Shown here one piece after another: positions 26,736-35,921 of a DNA stretch of 64,000 bases (within the stretch, counting starts at the first letter, position 1; each line of letters begins with the position of its first letter). The stretch is from Dysgonomonadaceae bacterium PH5-43. GTDB lineage: Bacteria; Bacteroidota; Bacteroidia; Bacteroidales; Azobacteroidaceae. A program made the position numbers and the translations under genes. The stretch spans positions 27,293 through 91,292 of the forward strand of contig JARXWK010000009.1 in NCBI GenBank assembly GCA_029916745.1. The letters are read 5' to 3'. The notes beneath the pieces were generated by a model. It was not told where the DNA came from. It searched no databases and saw only the letters and a program-made list of their open reading frames with translations.

Positions 26736-27482
26736 ATGAGAGTACTAATAATAGAAGACGAACAGCCTGCTGCTAATAAATTGAGCAGGCTGCTTAAAGA
26801 AATAGATTCGGAAATAGATATTATATCGGTGCTTAAATCGGTCGAAGAGTCTATCAATTGGTTTATTAACAATCCAGCGCCAGAACTTATATTTATGGAT
26901 ATTCAGTTAGAAGATGGACTTTCGTTCGATATCTTTGAAAACTGCCGTGTAGAAACTCCAGTAATATTTACTACGGCTTATGATGATTATGCCCTGAAAG
27001 CTTTTAAAGTAAATAGTGTAGACTATCTTCTAAAACCGGTTTCTATACAAGAATTAAAAACTGCTATAAATAAGTTTAATAACATATATAAGGCTGATTA
27101 TGCAAAGATAGAATCGGTTGTTAGATTGATGCAACCAAAAACTAAAGAACGTTTCTTGATAAAGATAGGAGAGAGATACAAATCTATATCTACTACCGAC
27201 ATAGATTGCTTCTATATTGAAGAACGAAACTCTTTTATTTTCACTAACTCTTCACGTAGCTATCCCATAGATTACTCTTTAGATAAAATAGAAAAGATGA
27301 TAGATCCAAGTATATTCTTTAGAGTAAACCGTAACTACATTATAAACTACTACGCAATAAAGGATATTACAGTTTATTCTTCAAACCGTTTGAAAGTAAC
27401 TTTAAACAATAAAGTAGGAGAGGAGGATATATTAGTTAGCCGAGATAGAGTAAACGAGTTTAAGAAATGGAGCGACCAATAA
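26736..27482 (+). CDS. LytTR family response regulator
   Basis: A 248-residue transcription regulator. The receiver domain (1-120) has the acidic pair in IIEDEQ and phospho-acceptor Asp55 in LIFMDIQLEDG. It also has TTAYDDYALKAF and the conserved Lys in VDYLLKPVS. The C-terminal LytTR DNA-binding domain (~145-245) carries KSISTTDIDCFYIEERNSF and FFRVNRNYIINYYAIKDI. It is paired with the upstream kinase. LytTR proteins bind short repeats at promoters; no targets can be assigned here. Confidence 0.93.
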   Translation: MRVLIIEDEQPAANKLSRLLKEIDSEIDIISVLKSVEESINWFINNPAPELIFMDIQLEDGLSFDIFENCRVETPVIFTTAYDDYALKAFKVNSVDYLLKPVSIQELKTAINKFNNIYKADYAKIESVVRLMQPKTKERFLIKIGERYKSISTTDIDCFYIEERNSFIFTNSSRSYPIDYSLDKIEKMIDPSIFFRVNRNYIINYYAIKDITVYSSNRLKVTLNNKVGEEDILVSRDRVNEFKKWSDQ

Positions 27483-27488
27483 TACTTA

Positions 27489-27520
27489 TTTGTAGTTAAG
27501 CTAATAAATAACTACTTTTG
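27489..27520 (+). promoter_or_regulatory. Full Bacteroidota promoter for ychF
   Basis: TTTG at 27489-27492, then 20 bp, then TACTTTTG at 27513-27520. This is an exact match in both boxes and spacing, 26 bp upstream of the ychF start. Confidence 0.8.
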
Positions 27521-27546
27521 CGCTCTAAAATACTTATATACATATT

Positions 27547-28650
27547 ATGGCTTTACAATGTGGCATTGTTGGACTTCCAAATGTAGGAAAGTCAACTCTT
27601 TTTAATTGTCTTTCTAATGCAAAGGCTCAATCTGCAAATTTTCCTTTCTGTACAATAGAACCCAATGTTGGTGTAATTACTGTTCCAGACGAACGACTAA
27701 ATAAATTAGCTGAATTAGTTAAACCTAACCGAATACTTCCTACTACGGTAGAAATTGTAGATATTGCAGGCTTGGTAAAAGGTGCAAGTAAGGGAGAAGG
27801 TTTGGGAAACAAATTTTTAGCTAACATTAGAGAAACTGATGCAATACTTCACGTTTTGCGTTGTTTCGACGACGATAATATAACTCACGTTGATGGTTCT
27901 GTGAATCCTGTTAGAGATAAAGAAATTATAGACATAGAGCTTCAGCTTAAAGACCTTGAAACAGTTAATTCTCGAATACAAAAAGTTGAAAAACAAGCTA
28001 AAACAGGGGGAGATAAAGAAGCTAAACGTATGTTCGATATTCTTGTTCAGTTTAAAGAAGCTTTAGAACAAGGAAAATCGGCACGAACTGTTAAATTCGA
28101 GAACAAAGACGATGAAAAACTTGCACGAGAAGTTTATCTTCTAACATACAAACCTGTACTTTATGTTTGTAATGTAGACGAAAATAGTGCTTCTTCGGGT
28201 AATGCGTATGTAGAACAGGTGAGAGAAGCAGTTAAAGATGAAGATGCTCAGATATTAGTTATTGCAGCTAAAATTGAATCAGAAATAGCAGAGTTTGAAA
28301 CTTATGAAGAACGTCAGATGTTTTTAGAAGAAATAGGACTTAAAACATCGGGAGTAGCTCGACTTATCCAGTCGGCTTATAAGTTATTAGGATTACAAAC
28401 TTACTTTACAGCAGGAGTACAAGAGGTGCGCGCCTGGACTTTCATTAAAAACTGGAAAGCTCCACAATGTGCCGGAGTTATTCATACCGACTTCGAAAAA
28501 GGATTTATTCGTGCTGAAGTGATAAAATATGACGATTTTATTGCCTTAGGCTCAGAAAGTGCCGTAAAAGAGGCTGGTAAAATGAATGTTGAAGGAAAAG
28601 AATATATTGTACAAGATGGAGATATAATGCATTTCCGTTTCAATGTTTAA
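27547..28650 (+). CDS. ychF: Redox-regulated ATPase YchF
   Basis: YchF/OLA1 is an Obg-family P-loop protein that prefers ATP over GTP and associates with ribosomes. The 367-residue protein has G1 GIVGLPNVGKSTLFN at the N-terminus, then SANFPFCTIEPNVGVITVPDERL. G3 is DIAGLVKGASKGEGLGNKFL. A helical insertion and a C-terminal TGS domain (FIRAEVIKYDDFIALGSE) follow. Length is normal. It has its own consensus promoter; the DUF3078 gene follows after 15 bp. Confidence 0.95.
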   Translation: MALQCGIVGLPNVGKSTLFNCLSNAKAQSANFPFCTIEPNVGVITVPDERLNKLAELVKPNRILPTTVEIVDIAGLVKGASKGEGLGNKFLANIRETDAILHVLRCFDDDNITHVDGSVNPVRDKEIIDIELQLKDLETVNSRIQKVEKQAKTGGDKEAKRMFDILVQFKEALEQGKSARTVKFENKDDEKLAREVYLLTYKPVLYVCNVDENSASSGNAYVEQVREAVKDEDAQILVIAAKIESEIAEFETYEERQMFLEEIGLKTSGVARLIQSAYKLLGLQTYFTAGVQEVRAWTFIKNWKAPQCAGVIHTDFEKGFIRAEVIKYDDFIALGSESAVKEAGKMNVEGKEYIVQDGDIMHFRFNV

Positions 28651-28665
28651 TTATAAATTGTAGTT

Positions 28666-29553
28666 ATGAAAAACAAACTAATTTTCTCTATTATCTTTCT
28701 ATTTGGGTTTATAACTATACTTAATGCCCAAACAGGAACAGAGGCAGCTAAAAAGTTACGCGACTATGGTGCTGCCGAAAAAGACCATGGTTGGACTCAC
28801 TCGGGGGTAGTAGGTATAACTTTCGGACAAACATCTCTTTCTAATTGGTCGGCAGGAGGAGATAACACTGTGTCTGGAAATTTTTTACTAAACGGTTCTA
28901 TGAACTATCTTAAAGACAAATGGTTTTGGGATAATAGTCTTGCCCTACAATATGGATTAGTATATTCTTCTTCCGACGACTGGAAAAAAAGCTCAGATAA
29001 GATTAATCTTACTTCTGTAGCAGGGCGAAATATATCTAATAAATGGTCTGCTTCGTTTTTATTAAACTTTCATACACAGTTTGCAAAAGGTTATAATTAT
29101 CCCGACAGAGAAAACTATCTTTCTAAGTTTATGGCTCCAGCATATTTAGATGCTGCTTTAGGTTTTACTTACAAGCCAAACGCAAACTATTCTGTATTTA
29201 TTTCTCCAGTAACAGAAAGAGCTACCTTTGTTTTAGACGATAAATTGTCTGACGCAGGTGCTTTTGGTGTAGATAATGGTAAAAAAGTTAAATGGGAAAC
29301 AGGTGCTTATCTTAGAGCAACCGCTAAACAAACATTATGGAGCGATTTAAGCATCATTTCAACCTTAGATATGTTTACCCCTTACAACGATGATTTCGGA
29401 AACGTAAACATAAACTGGGACTTATTATTGAACTATAAATTAAACAAGTTCTTAACCGCAACATTAAACACTACTCTTAGATATTACGATACCGAAGTAA
29501 CTAAAGTTCAGTTTAAAGAAGTGTTAGGATTGGGCTTTACTTATAACTTCTAA
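28666..29553 (+). CDS. DUF3078 family outer-membrane protein
   Basis: A 295-residue exported protein with signal peptide (LIFSIIFLFGFITILNAQ). The mature part begins with a short helical stretch, then GVVGITFGQTSLSNWSAGGDN, which I recognise as the DUF3078 signature. The rest is amphipathic strands (NSLALQYGLVYSSSD, INWDLLLNYKLNKFL, EVLGLGFTYNF at the end), consistent with a beta-barrel ending in Phe. Function is unknown. It may be co-transcribed with ychF. Confidence 0.8.
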   Translation: MKNKLIFSIIFLFGFITILNAQTGTEAAKKLRDYGAAEKDHGWTHSGVVGITFGQTSLSNWSAGGDNTVSGNFLLNGSMNYLKDKWFWDNSLALQYGLVYSSSDDWKKSSDKINLTSVAGRNISNKWSASFLLNFHTQFAKGYNYPDRENYLSKFMAPAYLDAALGFTYKPNANYSVFISPVTERATFVLDDKLSDAGAFGVDNGKKVKWETGAYLRATAKQTLWSDLSIISTLDMFTPYNDDFGNVNINWDLLLNYKLNKFLTATLNTTLRYYDTEVTKVQFKEVLGLGFTYNF

Positions 29554-29576
29554 TCACTAACAAGTGTTAATTAACA

Positions 29577-29608
29577 TTTGACAAACGCTCATAAAAGTAT
29601 TATCTTTG
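29577..29608 (+). promoter_or_regulatory. Full promoter pointing into a terminator
   Basis: TTTG at 29577-29580, 20 bp, TATCTTTG at 29601-29608: exact match to the lineage promoter. The expected start is near 29615, yet a terminator hairpin follows at 29627-29660. Confidence 0.65.
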
Positions 29609-29626
29609 CGTAAGCAAAAAATATGT

Positions 29627-29660
29627 AACCACTGATAGATAGTTCTTCAGTGGTTTTTTT
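29627..29660 (+). terminator. Rho-independent terminator
   Basis: AACCACTGA and TCAGTGGTT arms followed by a T-rich tail (GGTTTTTTTG). It could end the DUF3078 transcript, a ~45-nt RNA from the promoter at 29577, or both. Confidence 0.75.
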
Positions 29661-29663
29661 GTA

Positions 29664-29850
29664 CTATGTTTCAAAGAAATTGCAGTGAATTTTGATGCAA
29701 AACACGGTGTTTTAAAGATGAAACTCTGAGAGTTTCAAGGTAAAAGACACTGAGATATTTCTGAAACGCACTGTGTTTTTGAAAAAAGCCTTTGTACTAC
29801 CAAAAACATACAGTTTGTATAGAAACACATACGGTTAAAGATTCTAAAAT
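29664..29850. repeat. Degenerate mixed array (family 1 and family 3 units)
   Basis: TGAAAC/GTTTCA units (GATGAAACTCTGAGAGTTTC) are mixed with ACTGAG/ACTGTG units (AGACACTGAGATATTTCT, GCACTGTGTTTTTGAAAAAA). Spacing is about 21-24 bp. The same ACTGAG/ACTGTG units recur at 52680. Confidence 0.55.
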
Positions 29851-29860
29851 GGCGTTAAAG

Positions 29861-29890
29861 TTTGAGTTTTCCGTCAAAGTTGTATCTTTG
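29861..29890 (+). promoter_or_regulatory. Promoter for ybeY-mnmG
   Basis: TTTG at 29861-29864, an 18-bp spacer and TATCTTTG at 29883-29890, 21 bp before the ybeY ATG. Confidence 0.6.
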
Positions 29891-29911
29891 TAGATTATTT
29901 CAAGTTATACA

Positions 29912-30349
29912 ATGATTTCGTATTGTTCTGTAGACATAAAATTCCCAACAATAAAACGACGTGAAGTTTCTCGTTGGGTTAAGGCAGTCGCCAATACTTA
30001 CAACAAGAGAGTAGGGGAGATTGCTTATATATTTTGCTCCGATGAAGAGATATTACGCATAAATAAACAGTATCTCGAACACGATTACTATACCGATATT
30101 ATAACTTTCGACTACTCGGAAGACGATGTTATATCGGGAGATTTATTTATCTCATTAGATACAGTAAAATCTAATTCGGAGAAATTTAATACAAAATACG
30201 AAGATGAACTGTATCGCGTTATCATTCACGGCATATTGCACCTTTGCGGTTTGAAAGATAAGCAACCCGAAGAAGAACGCATTATGAGAAATAGTGAAAA
30301 CGGAGCACTTGAATTATTAAAAACAAGCAAAGAGGAGTTGAAAAAATGA
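29912..30349 (+). CDS. ybeY: rRNA maturation endoribonuclease YbeY
   Basis: YbeY is a metal-dependent endoribonuclease needed for 16S rRNA 3'-end maturation and ribosome quality control. The 145-residue protein has the zinc motif HGILHLCGLKD (H-x3-H-x5-D form) near residues 109-119, preceded by the DIITFDYSEDDVISGDLFIS core. Length is normal. Its stop overlaps the mnmG start by 4 bp. Confidence 0.94.
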   Translation: MISYCSVDIKFPTIKRREVSRWVKAVANTYNKRVGEIAYIFCSDEEILRINKQYLEHDYYTDIITFDYSEDDVISGDLFISLDTVKSNSEKFNTKYEDELYRVIIHGILHLCGLKDKQPEEERIMRNSENGALELLKTSKEELKK

Positions 30350-32220
30350 CATTTAATTACGATGTTATAGTAGTAGGAGCAGGGCACGCAGGTTGTGATG
30401 CCGCAGCCGCAGCTGCTAATTTGGGATCTAACACATTGTTGATAACAATGGATATGAACAAAATAGCACAGATGAGCTGTAATCCTGCTGTAGGAGGTAT
30501 TGCAAAAGGTCAAATTGTAAGAGAAATAGATGCACTTGGTGGTCTTATGGGGATTGTAACAGATATGACTGCCATTCAATTTAGAATGCTAAACCGATCT
30601 AAAGGTCCTGCAATGTGGAGTCCGCGAGCACAGAGTGATAGAGCTCGCTTTATCGACAAATGGAAAGAAGAGTTAGATAATATAAACAATCTTAGTATTT
30701 GGCAAGACGTTGTACGTCAATTAATTATAGAAAACAATAGCGTAGTAGGAGTAAAGACTTCTCTCGGAGTTGAGTTTCGCGCCAAAGCTGTAGTATTAAC
30801 AGTAGGAACCTTCCTAAATGGTTTGATGCACATAGGTAAAGTGCAGTTCCCCGGAGGCAGAATCTCCGAACCTGCATCGTATGGAATTACTGAGCAATTA
30901 ACAGATCTTGGTTTTACAAAAGATAGAATGAAAACAGGAACTCCTGCCCGTATTGACGGTCGCAGTGTTGATTACTCTTTAATGGAAGAACAAAAGGGAG
31001 AGACAGATTTTCATAAGTTTTCTTATCTTGATTTCACACCACGTCCTCTTAAACAGTTGAGCTGCTGGACATTATATACAAACGAAGCTGCTCACGATGT
31101 TCTTCGTAAAGGCTTAAAAGATTCTCCTTTATACAACGGACAGATAAAAAGTATAGGTCCGCGTTACTGTCCGAGCATAGAAACAAAGATAGTAACCTTT
31201 GCTGATAAACTACAACATCAACTTTTCTTAGAGCCAGAGGGAGAGAATACTCAAGAGTTTTATCTAAATGGTTTTTCATCTTCACTGCCTTTAGACATAC
31301 AGTTGAATGCTTTGAAAGAGATTCCTGCTTTTAAAGATATTCGTATTTATCGACCAGGTTATGCAATAGAGTACGATTTCTTTCACCCAACCCAACTATA
31401 TCACACTCTTGAAACAAAACTTATAAAGAATTTATTCTTCGCCGGACAAATTAATGGTACAACTGGTTATGAGGAAGCGGGAGCGCAGGGTCTTATTGCT
31501 GGAATTAATGCTCATATAAATGTTCACGGTGGAGATTCTTTTGTGCTAAAACGCAACGAAGCTTACATAGGCGTACTTATCGACGATTTAGTTACTAAGG
31601 GAGTTGATGAGCCATATCGTATGTTTACATCAAGAGCAGAGTATCGTATTTTATTAAGACAAGACGATGCCGATATGCGCCTTACCGAAAAAGCATATAA
31701 CTTGGGTCTGGCAACAAAAGAACGCTATAAGCTTTTAACCGATAAAAAGGAAAGTATAGAAAATATAATAACATTTGCTCGGAATTATTCTGTTAAAGGA
31801 GAATATGTAAATTCGGCATTGGAATCTTTCGGCACTACACCTTTAAGACACGGTGTTAAGTTGATAGATTTGATTCTTCGTCCGCAATTAAACATCTACA
31901 AAGTGGCATCAATAATTCCAGCCTTCAAACAAGAGTTAGATAAAGTTTCGGAAAGAAAGGAAGAAATTTTAGAAGCTGCTGAAATTCTTATGAAGTATGA
32001 AGGTTATATTGCGAGAGAGAAGGTAATCGCAGACAAAATAAACCGCTTAGAAAATATAAAGATAAGAGGTAGGTTTGATTACAACACAATACAATCTCTT
32101 TCTACAGAAGCAAAACAAAAGCTAACAAACATAAATCCTGAAACGATAGCGCAAGCGAGTAGAATACCAGGAGTTTCTCCAAACGATATAAATGTTTTAT
32201 TAGTTTTATTAGGCAGATAA
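30346..32220 (+). CDS. mnmG: tRNA uridine-5-carboxymethylaminomethyl modification enzyme MnmG
   Basis: MnmG (GidA), with MnmE, adds carboxymethylaminomethyl to U34 of certain tRNAs. The 624-residue flavoprotein has the FAD fingerprint VIVVGAGHAGCDAAAAAANLG, then MSCNPAVGGIAKGQIVREID. Other blocks are KTGTPARIDGRSVDYS, FAGQINGTTGYEEAGAQGLIAG and a C-terminal MnmE-binding helical domain ending SPNDINVLLVLLGR. Length is typical. It is translationally coupled to ybeY. Confidence 0.96.
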   Translation: MTFNYDVIVVGAGHAGCDAAAAAANLGSNTLLITMDMNKIAQMSCNPAVGGIAKGQIVREIDALGGLMGIVTDMTAIQFRMLNRSKGPAMWSPRAQSDRARFIDKWKEELDNINNLSIWQDVVRQLIIENNSVVGVKTSLGVEFRAKAVVLTVGTFLNGLMHIGKVQFPGGRISEPASYGITEQLTDLGFTKDRMKTGTPARIDGRSVDYSLMEEQKGETDFHKFSYLDFTPRPLKQLSCWTLYTNEAAHDVLRKGLKDSPLYNGQIKSIGPRYCPSIETKIVTFADKLQHQLFLEPEGENTQEFYLNGFSSSLPLDIQLNALKEIPAFKDIRIYRPGYAIEYDFFHPTQLYHTLETKLIKNLFFAGQINGTTGYEEAGAQGLIAGINAHINVHGGDSFVLKRNEAYIGVLIDDLVTKGVDEPYRMFTSRAEYRILLRQDDADMRLTEKAYNLGLATKERYKLLTDKKESIENIITFARNYSVKGEYVNSALESFGTTPLRHGVKLIDLILRPQLNIYKVASIIPAFKQELDKVSERKEEILEAAEILMKYEGYIAREKVIADKINRLENIKIRGRFDYNTIQSLSTEAKQKLTNINPETIAQASRIPGVSPNDINVLLVLLGR

Positions 32221-32261
32221 GTTAGTGTTCCACGTGGAACATAATTATAAATCTCAGTCAA

Positions 32262-32792
32262 ATGAATATTGAAAGATTAACTAAATCGGTTCGTAACATT
32301 CCCGATTTCCCTGTTGAGGGTATACAATTCAAAGATGTAACAACCTTGTTTAAGGACTCGTCTATATTAAATGAATTAGTAGAGGGATTATACGAAATGT
32401 ATAAGGATAAAGGCATCACAAAAATAGTAGGGATAGAGTCTCGAGGATTTATTCTTGGTCCGCTTCTTGCTTACAAATTAGGAGTAGGGTTTATTCCTAT
32501 AAGAAAACCAAACAAGCTCCCGGCTGCTACTTTCGAAGAAGTTTATGATAAAGAGTACGGAACAGATTCGATACAAATACATCAAGATGCCTTAACTGAG
32601 GGTGATGTAGTTTTAATTCACGATGATTTGTTAGCTACAGGAGGAACTATGGTTGCCGCAGTTAATTTAGTGCGTCGATTTAATCCGCAGAAAGTATATG
32701 TGAACTTCTTAATAGAATTAGAGGATTTGAAAGGTCGAAATTTGTTTCCTAAAGACATAGAAGTTACCAGCATTATTAAGTTCGACATTTGA
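32262..32792 (+). CDS. apt: Adenine phosphoribosyltransferase
   Basis: Apt salvages adenine to AMP using PRPP. The 176-residue protein has FPVEGIQFKDVTTLFKD at the N-terminus and the IVGIESRGFILGPLLAYKLG block. The PRPP-binding loop is VVLIHDDLLATGGTMVAAVNLV. Length is normal. It lies 41 bp after mnmG and 15 bp before uvrC in a run of plus-strand genes. Confidence 0.94.
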   Translation: MNIERLTKSVRNIPDFPVEGIQFKDVTTLFKDSSILNELVEGLYEMYKDKGITKIVGIESRGFILGPLLAYKLGVGFIPIRKPNKLPAATFEEVYDKEYGTDSIQIHQDALTEGDVVLIHDDLLATGGTMVAAVNLVRRFNPQKVYVNFLIELEDLKGRNLFPKDIEVTSIIKFDI

Positions 32793-32807
32793 ATATAACT
32801 TTTTAAG

Positions 32808-34619
32808 ATGATTGATATAAACTTAAATATATCAGGTTTGTCGGAGATACTTTCTACTATTCCTGAAAGTCCGGGAGTGTATATGTATTTCGATGAGAAT
32901 AATGATATTATTTATGTTGGAAAGGCTAAAAACTTAAAGAAACGGATTTCTTCGTACTTTACTAAAACCTTAGAACACCCACGTACGAGGATAATGGTTA
33001 AGAAGATTCGTAAAATGAATTACATTGTCGTCGCCTCCGAAGAAGATGCTTTTCTGTTAGAAAACAATCTTATAAAAGAACACAAGCCCCGTTATAATGT
33101 ATTGCTTAAAGATGATAAGACATACCCTTGGATAGTTGTTCGAGCCGAAAGCTTTCCAAGGATTTATCTTACAAGAAAGAAGTTTAACGATAAGTCGCAT
33201 TATTATGGGCCATACACCTCTCTCCCTGCTGTGAAGAACATACTTCGCTTACTCACAAACTTATATCCTATACGTATCTGTAAGCATAATCTTATTCGAG
33301 ATAATATAGAAAAAGGAAAGTTTAATGTTTGTCTTCAATATCATATAAAAAAATGTTTAGCTCCTTGTGTTGGCTTACAAACAGAGGAAGAATACAACAA
33401 AAATGTAAATACAATAGAAGAAATTCTTAAGGGAAACTCTAATGAAGTAAGCAAAATGCTTTACGAAGAAATGATTAAACTTGCTTCTGAAATGAGATTT
33501 GAAGAAGCGGAACATATAAAAGAGAAGTATAATCTTCTCGAAAATTATTATTCTAAGTCGATTGTAGCAAGCCCTTCGTTGAATAATATAGATGTGTTTT
33601 CTTTCGATGAAAACGAACAATCTGCTTATATTAATTATCTTCATATTGTAAACGGTGCTATAGTGCAAGGCTACACAATTGAATACAAAAAACGCTTAGA
33701 TGAAGCGAAAGAAGATATATTGTCTTTGGGAATTATAGAGCTAAGAACTCGTTTTAAGAGTAAAGCTAAAGAGATAATAGTTCCGTTTATGCCTAATTTA
33801 GGACTAAACAGTGTAAATATCTTAGTGCCTCAAAGGGGGGATAAGAAGAAACTACTGGATTTATCGCTTAAAAACGTAAAACAATACAAAGTAGATCAAT
33901 TAAAGAGGGAGGAAAAACTTAATCCTGAACAACGATCAATTCGTATTCTTAAAACATTACAAGCCGATTTACACCTAAAAGAGTTGCCAATTCATATCGA
34001 GTGTTTCGATAATTCAAATATACAAGGGACTAATCCTGTATCTGCTTGTGTTGTATTTAAGAAAGCTAAACCATCGAAGAAAGATTACCGTCATTTTAAT
34101 ATAAAAACAGTTGTTGGTCCCGACGATTTTAAGTCGATGTACGAAACTGTATTCCGAAGATATAAAAGATTGTTGGAAGAAAATCAATCCCTGCCTCAGT
34201 TAATTGTTATTGACGGAGGTAAAGGACAGTTACATTCTGCTATAGATGCCTTAAATGACTTAGGATTAACTTCTATATCTATTATTAGTATAGCAGAAAG
34301 GTTAGAAGAAATATATTTTCCTAACGATTCTGTTCCTTTGTATTTAGATAAAAACTCCGAAAGCTTGAAGCTAATTCAACATCTAAGAGATGAAGCACAT
34401 AGATTCGGTATCACTTTTCATAGAAACAAAAGAAGTAAGCAACAAGTGGCTTCCGAATTAGACAACATAAAGGGGGTAGGACCTGCTATAAGAGATAAAT
34501 TATTGAAGAATTTCAAGAGTATTAAGAGAATTAAAGAGGCTTCTTTTGATGATATAGTAAGCGTAGTAGGAGAGAGCAAGGCTAAAATAATTCAAGAATA
34601 TTTCAAAATAAACAAATGA
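32808..34619 (+). CDS. uvrC: UvrABC system protein C
   Basis: UvrC makes both incisions in nucleotide excision repair. The 603-residue protein has the GIY-YIG domain (PESPGVYMYFDENNDIIYVGKAKNLKKRI), then the Cys-rich element C-x-LQYHIKKCLAPC. A UvrB-binding segment (MRFEEAEHIKEKYNLLE) follows. The RNase H-like domain has IECFDNSNIQGTNPVSACVVF and LIVIDGGKGQLHSA, and tandem helix-hairpin-helix motifs end the protein (ELDNIKGVGPAIRDKLL). It overlaps dtd by 4 bp. Confidence 0.95.
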   Translation: MIDINLNISGLSEILSTIPESPGVYMYFDENNDIIYVGKAKNLKKRISSYFTKTLEHPRTRIMVKKIRKMNYIVVASEEDAFLLENNLIKEHKPRYNVLLKDDKTYPWIVVRAESFPRIYLTRKKFNDKSHYYGPYTSLPAVKNILRLLTNLYPIRICKHNLIRDNIEKGKFNVCLQYHIKKCLAPCVGLQTEEEYNKNVNTIEEILKGNSNEVSKMLYEEMIKLASEMRFEEAEHIKEKYNLLENYYSKSIVASPSLNNIDVFSFDENEQSAYINYLHIVNGAIVQGYTIEYKKRLDEAKEDILSLGIIELRTRFKSKAKEIIVPFMPNLGLNSVNILVPQRGDKKKLLDLSLKNVKQYKVDQLKREEKLNPEQRSIRILKTLQADLHLKELPIHIECFDNSNIQGTNPVSACVVFKKAKPSKKDYRHFNIKTVVGPDDFKSMYETVFRRYKRLLEENQSLPQLIVIDGGKGQLHSAIDALNDLGLTSISIISIAERLEEIYFPNDSVPLYLDKNSESLKLIQHLRDEAHRFGITFHRNKRSKQQVASELDNIKGVGPAIRDKLLKNFKSIKRIKEASFDDIVSVVGESKAKIIQEYFKINK

Positions 34620-35068
34620 GAGTTGTAGTTCAAAGGGTTTTAAGTGCTTCTGTTACAATAGATAAGGAGATTTGCTCAAATGTAAAGGAAGGTTTACTTA
34701 TTTTAGTAGGTATAGAACACGAAGATAATAGAGAAGATGTGGATTATTTAGTGAAAAAAGTAATAAATTTGCGCATCTTTGATGATGATAATGGTGTTAT
34801 GAATAAATCGGTCTTAGACATTAACGGAGATATTTTGTGTGTAAGTCAGTTTACGCTACACGCTTCTACCAAAAAAGGTAACCGTCCATCGTATATAAAG
34901 GCTGCAAAGCCAGATATTTCTATTCCTTTATATAACTTGTTTTGCGATGAGTTGAGTCTATCCTTAGGCAAACAAATACAAACAGGGCGATTTGGTGCTG
35001 ATATGCAAGTAGAACTGATAAACAACGGACCTGTTACAATAATAATTGATTCAAAAACAAAAGAATAA
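34616..35068 (+). CDS. dtd: D-aminoacyl-tRNA deacylase
   Basis: Dtd removes D-amino acids (and glycine) wrongly attached to tRNA. The 150-residue protein starts MRVVVQRVLSASVTIDKE and has the conserved SQFTLHASTKKGNRPSY block and the catalytic-pocket motif NNGPVTIIID at the C-terminus. Length is normal. The start overlaps the uvrC stop by 4 bp. Confidence 0.94.
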   Translation: MRVVVQRVLSASVTIDKEICSNVKEGLLILVGIEHEDNREDVDYLVKKVINLRIFDDDNGVMNKSVLDINGDILCVSQFTLHASTKKGNRPSYIKAAKPDISIPLYNLFCDELSLSLGKQIQTGRFGADMQVELINNGPVTIIIDSKTKE

Positions 35069-35072
35069 TAAT

Positions 35073-35921
35073 ATGGATAAGTATGAAGAGGTATTTAGTA
35101 AATACAATTTTGATTTAAGTGAGAGTGTAATCTCTGATAAATTAAGAGAAATTCTCGATAAAAAGGCGGAAAATAACAATGAAGAAGTTCTTAAATTGAT
35201 TTACTCGTGCATCGATTTAACCTCTCTAAATTCCGACGACTCTAAAGAAAGCATCTGGAAGTTTATAGATAAAGTAAATAACTTTGAAGGCTCGAGCGAT
35301 ATGAACAATGTTGCGGCTGTTTGCGTTTACCCCAACTTTGTAGAAACAGTAAAAGAAGCCCTAACTGCCGATGTTAAAATAGCGTCTGTAGCAGGTGGTT
35401 TCCCATCTTCTCAAACCTTTATGGAGATAAAGATAGCCGAAACATCTCTTGCTATTGGTGACGGAGCAGATGAGATAGACATTGTTCTAAATATTGGAGA
35501 TTTCATCGATGAAAATTATGCCGAAGTATCAGAAGAAATAAGTGAATTAAAAGATTTTTGCGGAGATGCAAAGCTTAAAGTTATATTAGAAACAGGCTTG
35601 TTAAACACTCCCGAGAATATAAAAAAGGCAGCTTTATTAGCAATGTATTCGGGAGCCGACTTTATTAAAACCTCAACTGGTAAGGTATATCAGGGAGCTA
35701 CTCCCGAAGCGGTATATGTTATGTGCAGGGTAATAAAAGAATACGACAGAAATCACAATAGAAAAGTAGGAATAAAAGTATCGGGTGGTGTAAAAACTTG
35801 TGATGATGCGATTACTTACTATACCATAGTTAAAGAAGTATTGGGTAAAGACTGGTTAACGCCAGAATTGTTTAGAATAGGAGCGAGTAGTTTGACCGAA
35901 AACATCTTAAATGCCTTATGA
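35073..35921 (+). CDS. deoC: Deoxyribose-phosphate aldolase
   Basis: DeoC cleaves deoxyribose-5-phosphate to glyceraldehyde-3-phosphate and acetaldehyde. I use the ATG at 35073 (MDKYEEVFSKYNF), 282 residues, rather than an upstream in-frame ATG inside dtd. Features are NVAAVCVYPNFVETVKEAL, GADEIDIVLNIGDFIDENY, the Schiff-base Lys in GADFIKTSTGKVYQGATPE, and VGIKVSGGVKT. The N-terminal ~45 residues are longer than in E. coli and typical of class II-like or Bacteroidota forms. It overlaps the VanZ gene by 4 bp. Confidence 0.93.
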   Translation: MDKYEEVFSKYNFDLSESVISDKLREILDKKAENNNEEVLKLIYSCIDLTSLNSDDSKESIWKFIDKVNNFEGSSDMNNVAAVCVYPNFVETVKEALTADVKIASVAGGFPSSQTFMEIKIAETSLAIGDGADEIDIVLNIGDFIDENYAEVSEEISELKDFCGDAKLKVILETGLLNTPENIKKAALLAMYSGADFIKTSTGKVYQGATPEAVYVMCRVIKEYDRNHNRKVGIKVSGGVKTCDDAITYYTIVKEVLGKDWLTPELFRIGASSLTENILNAL

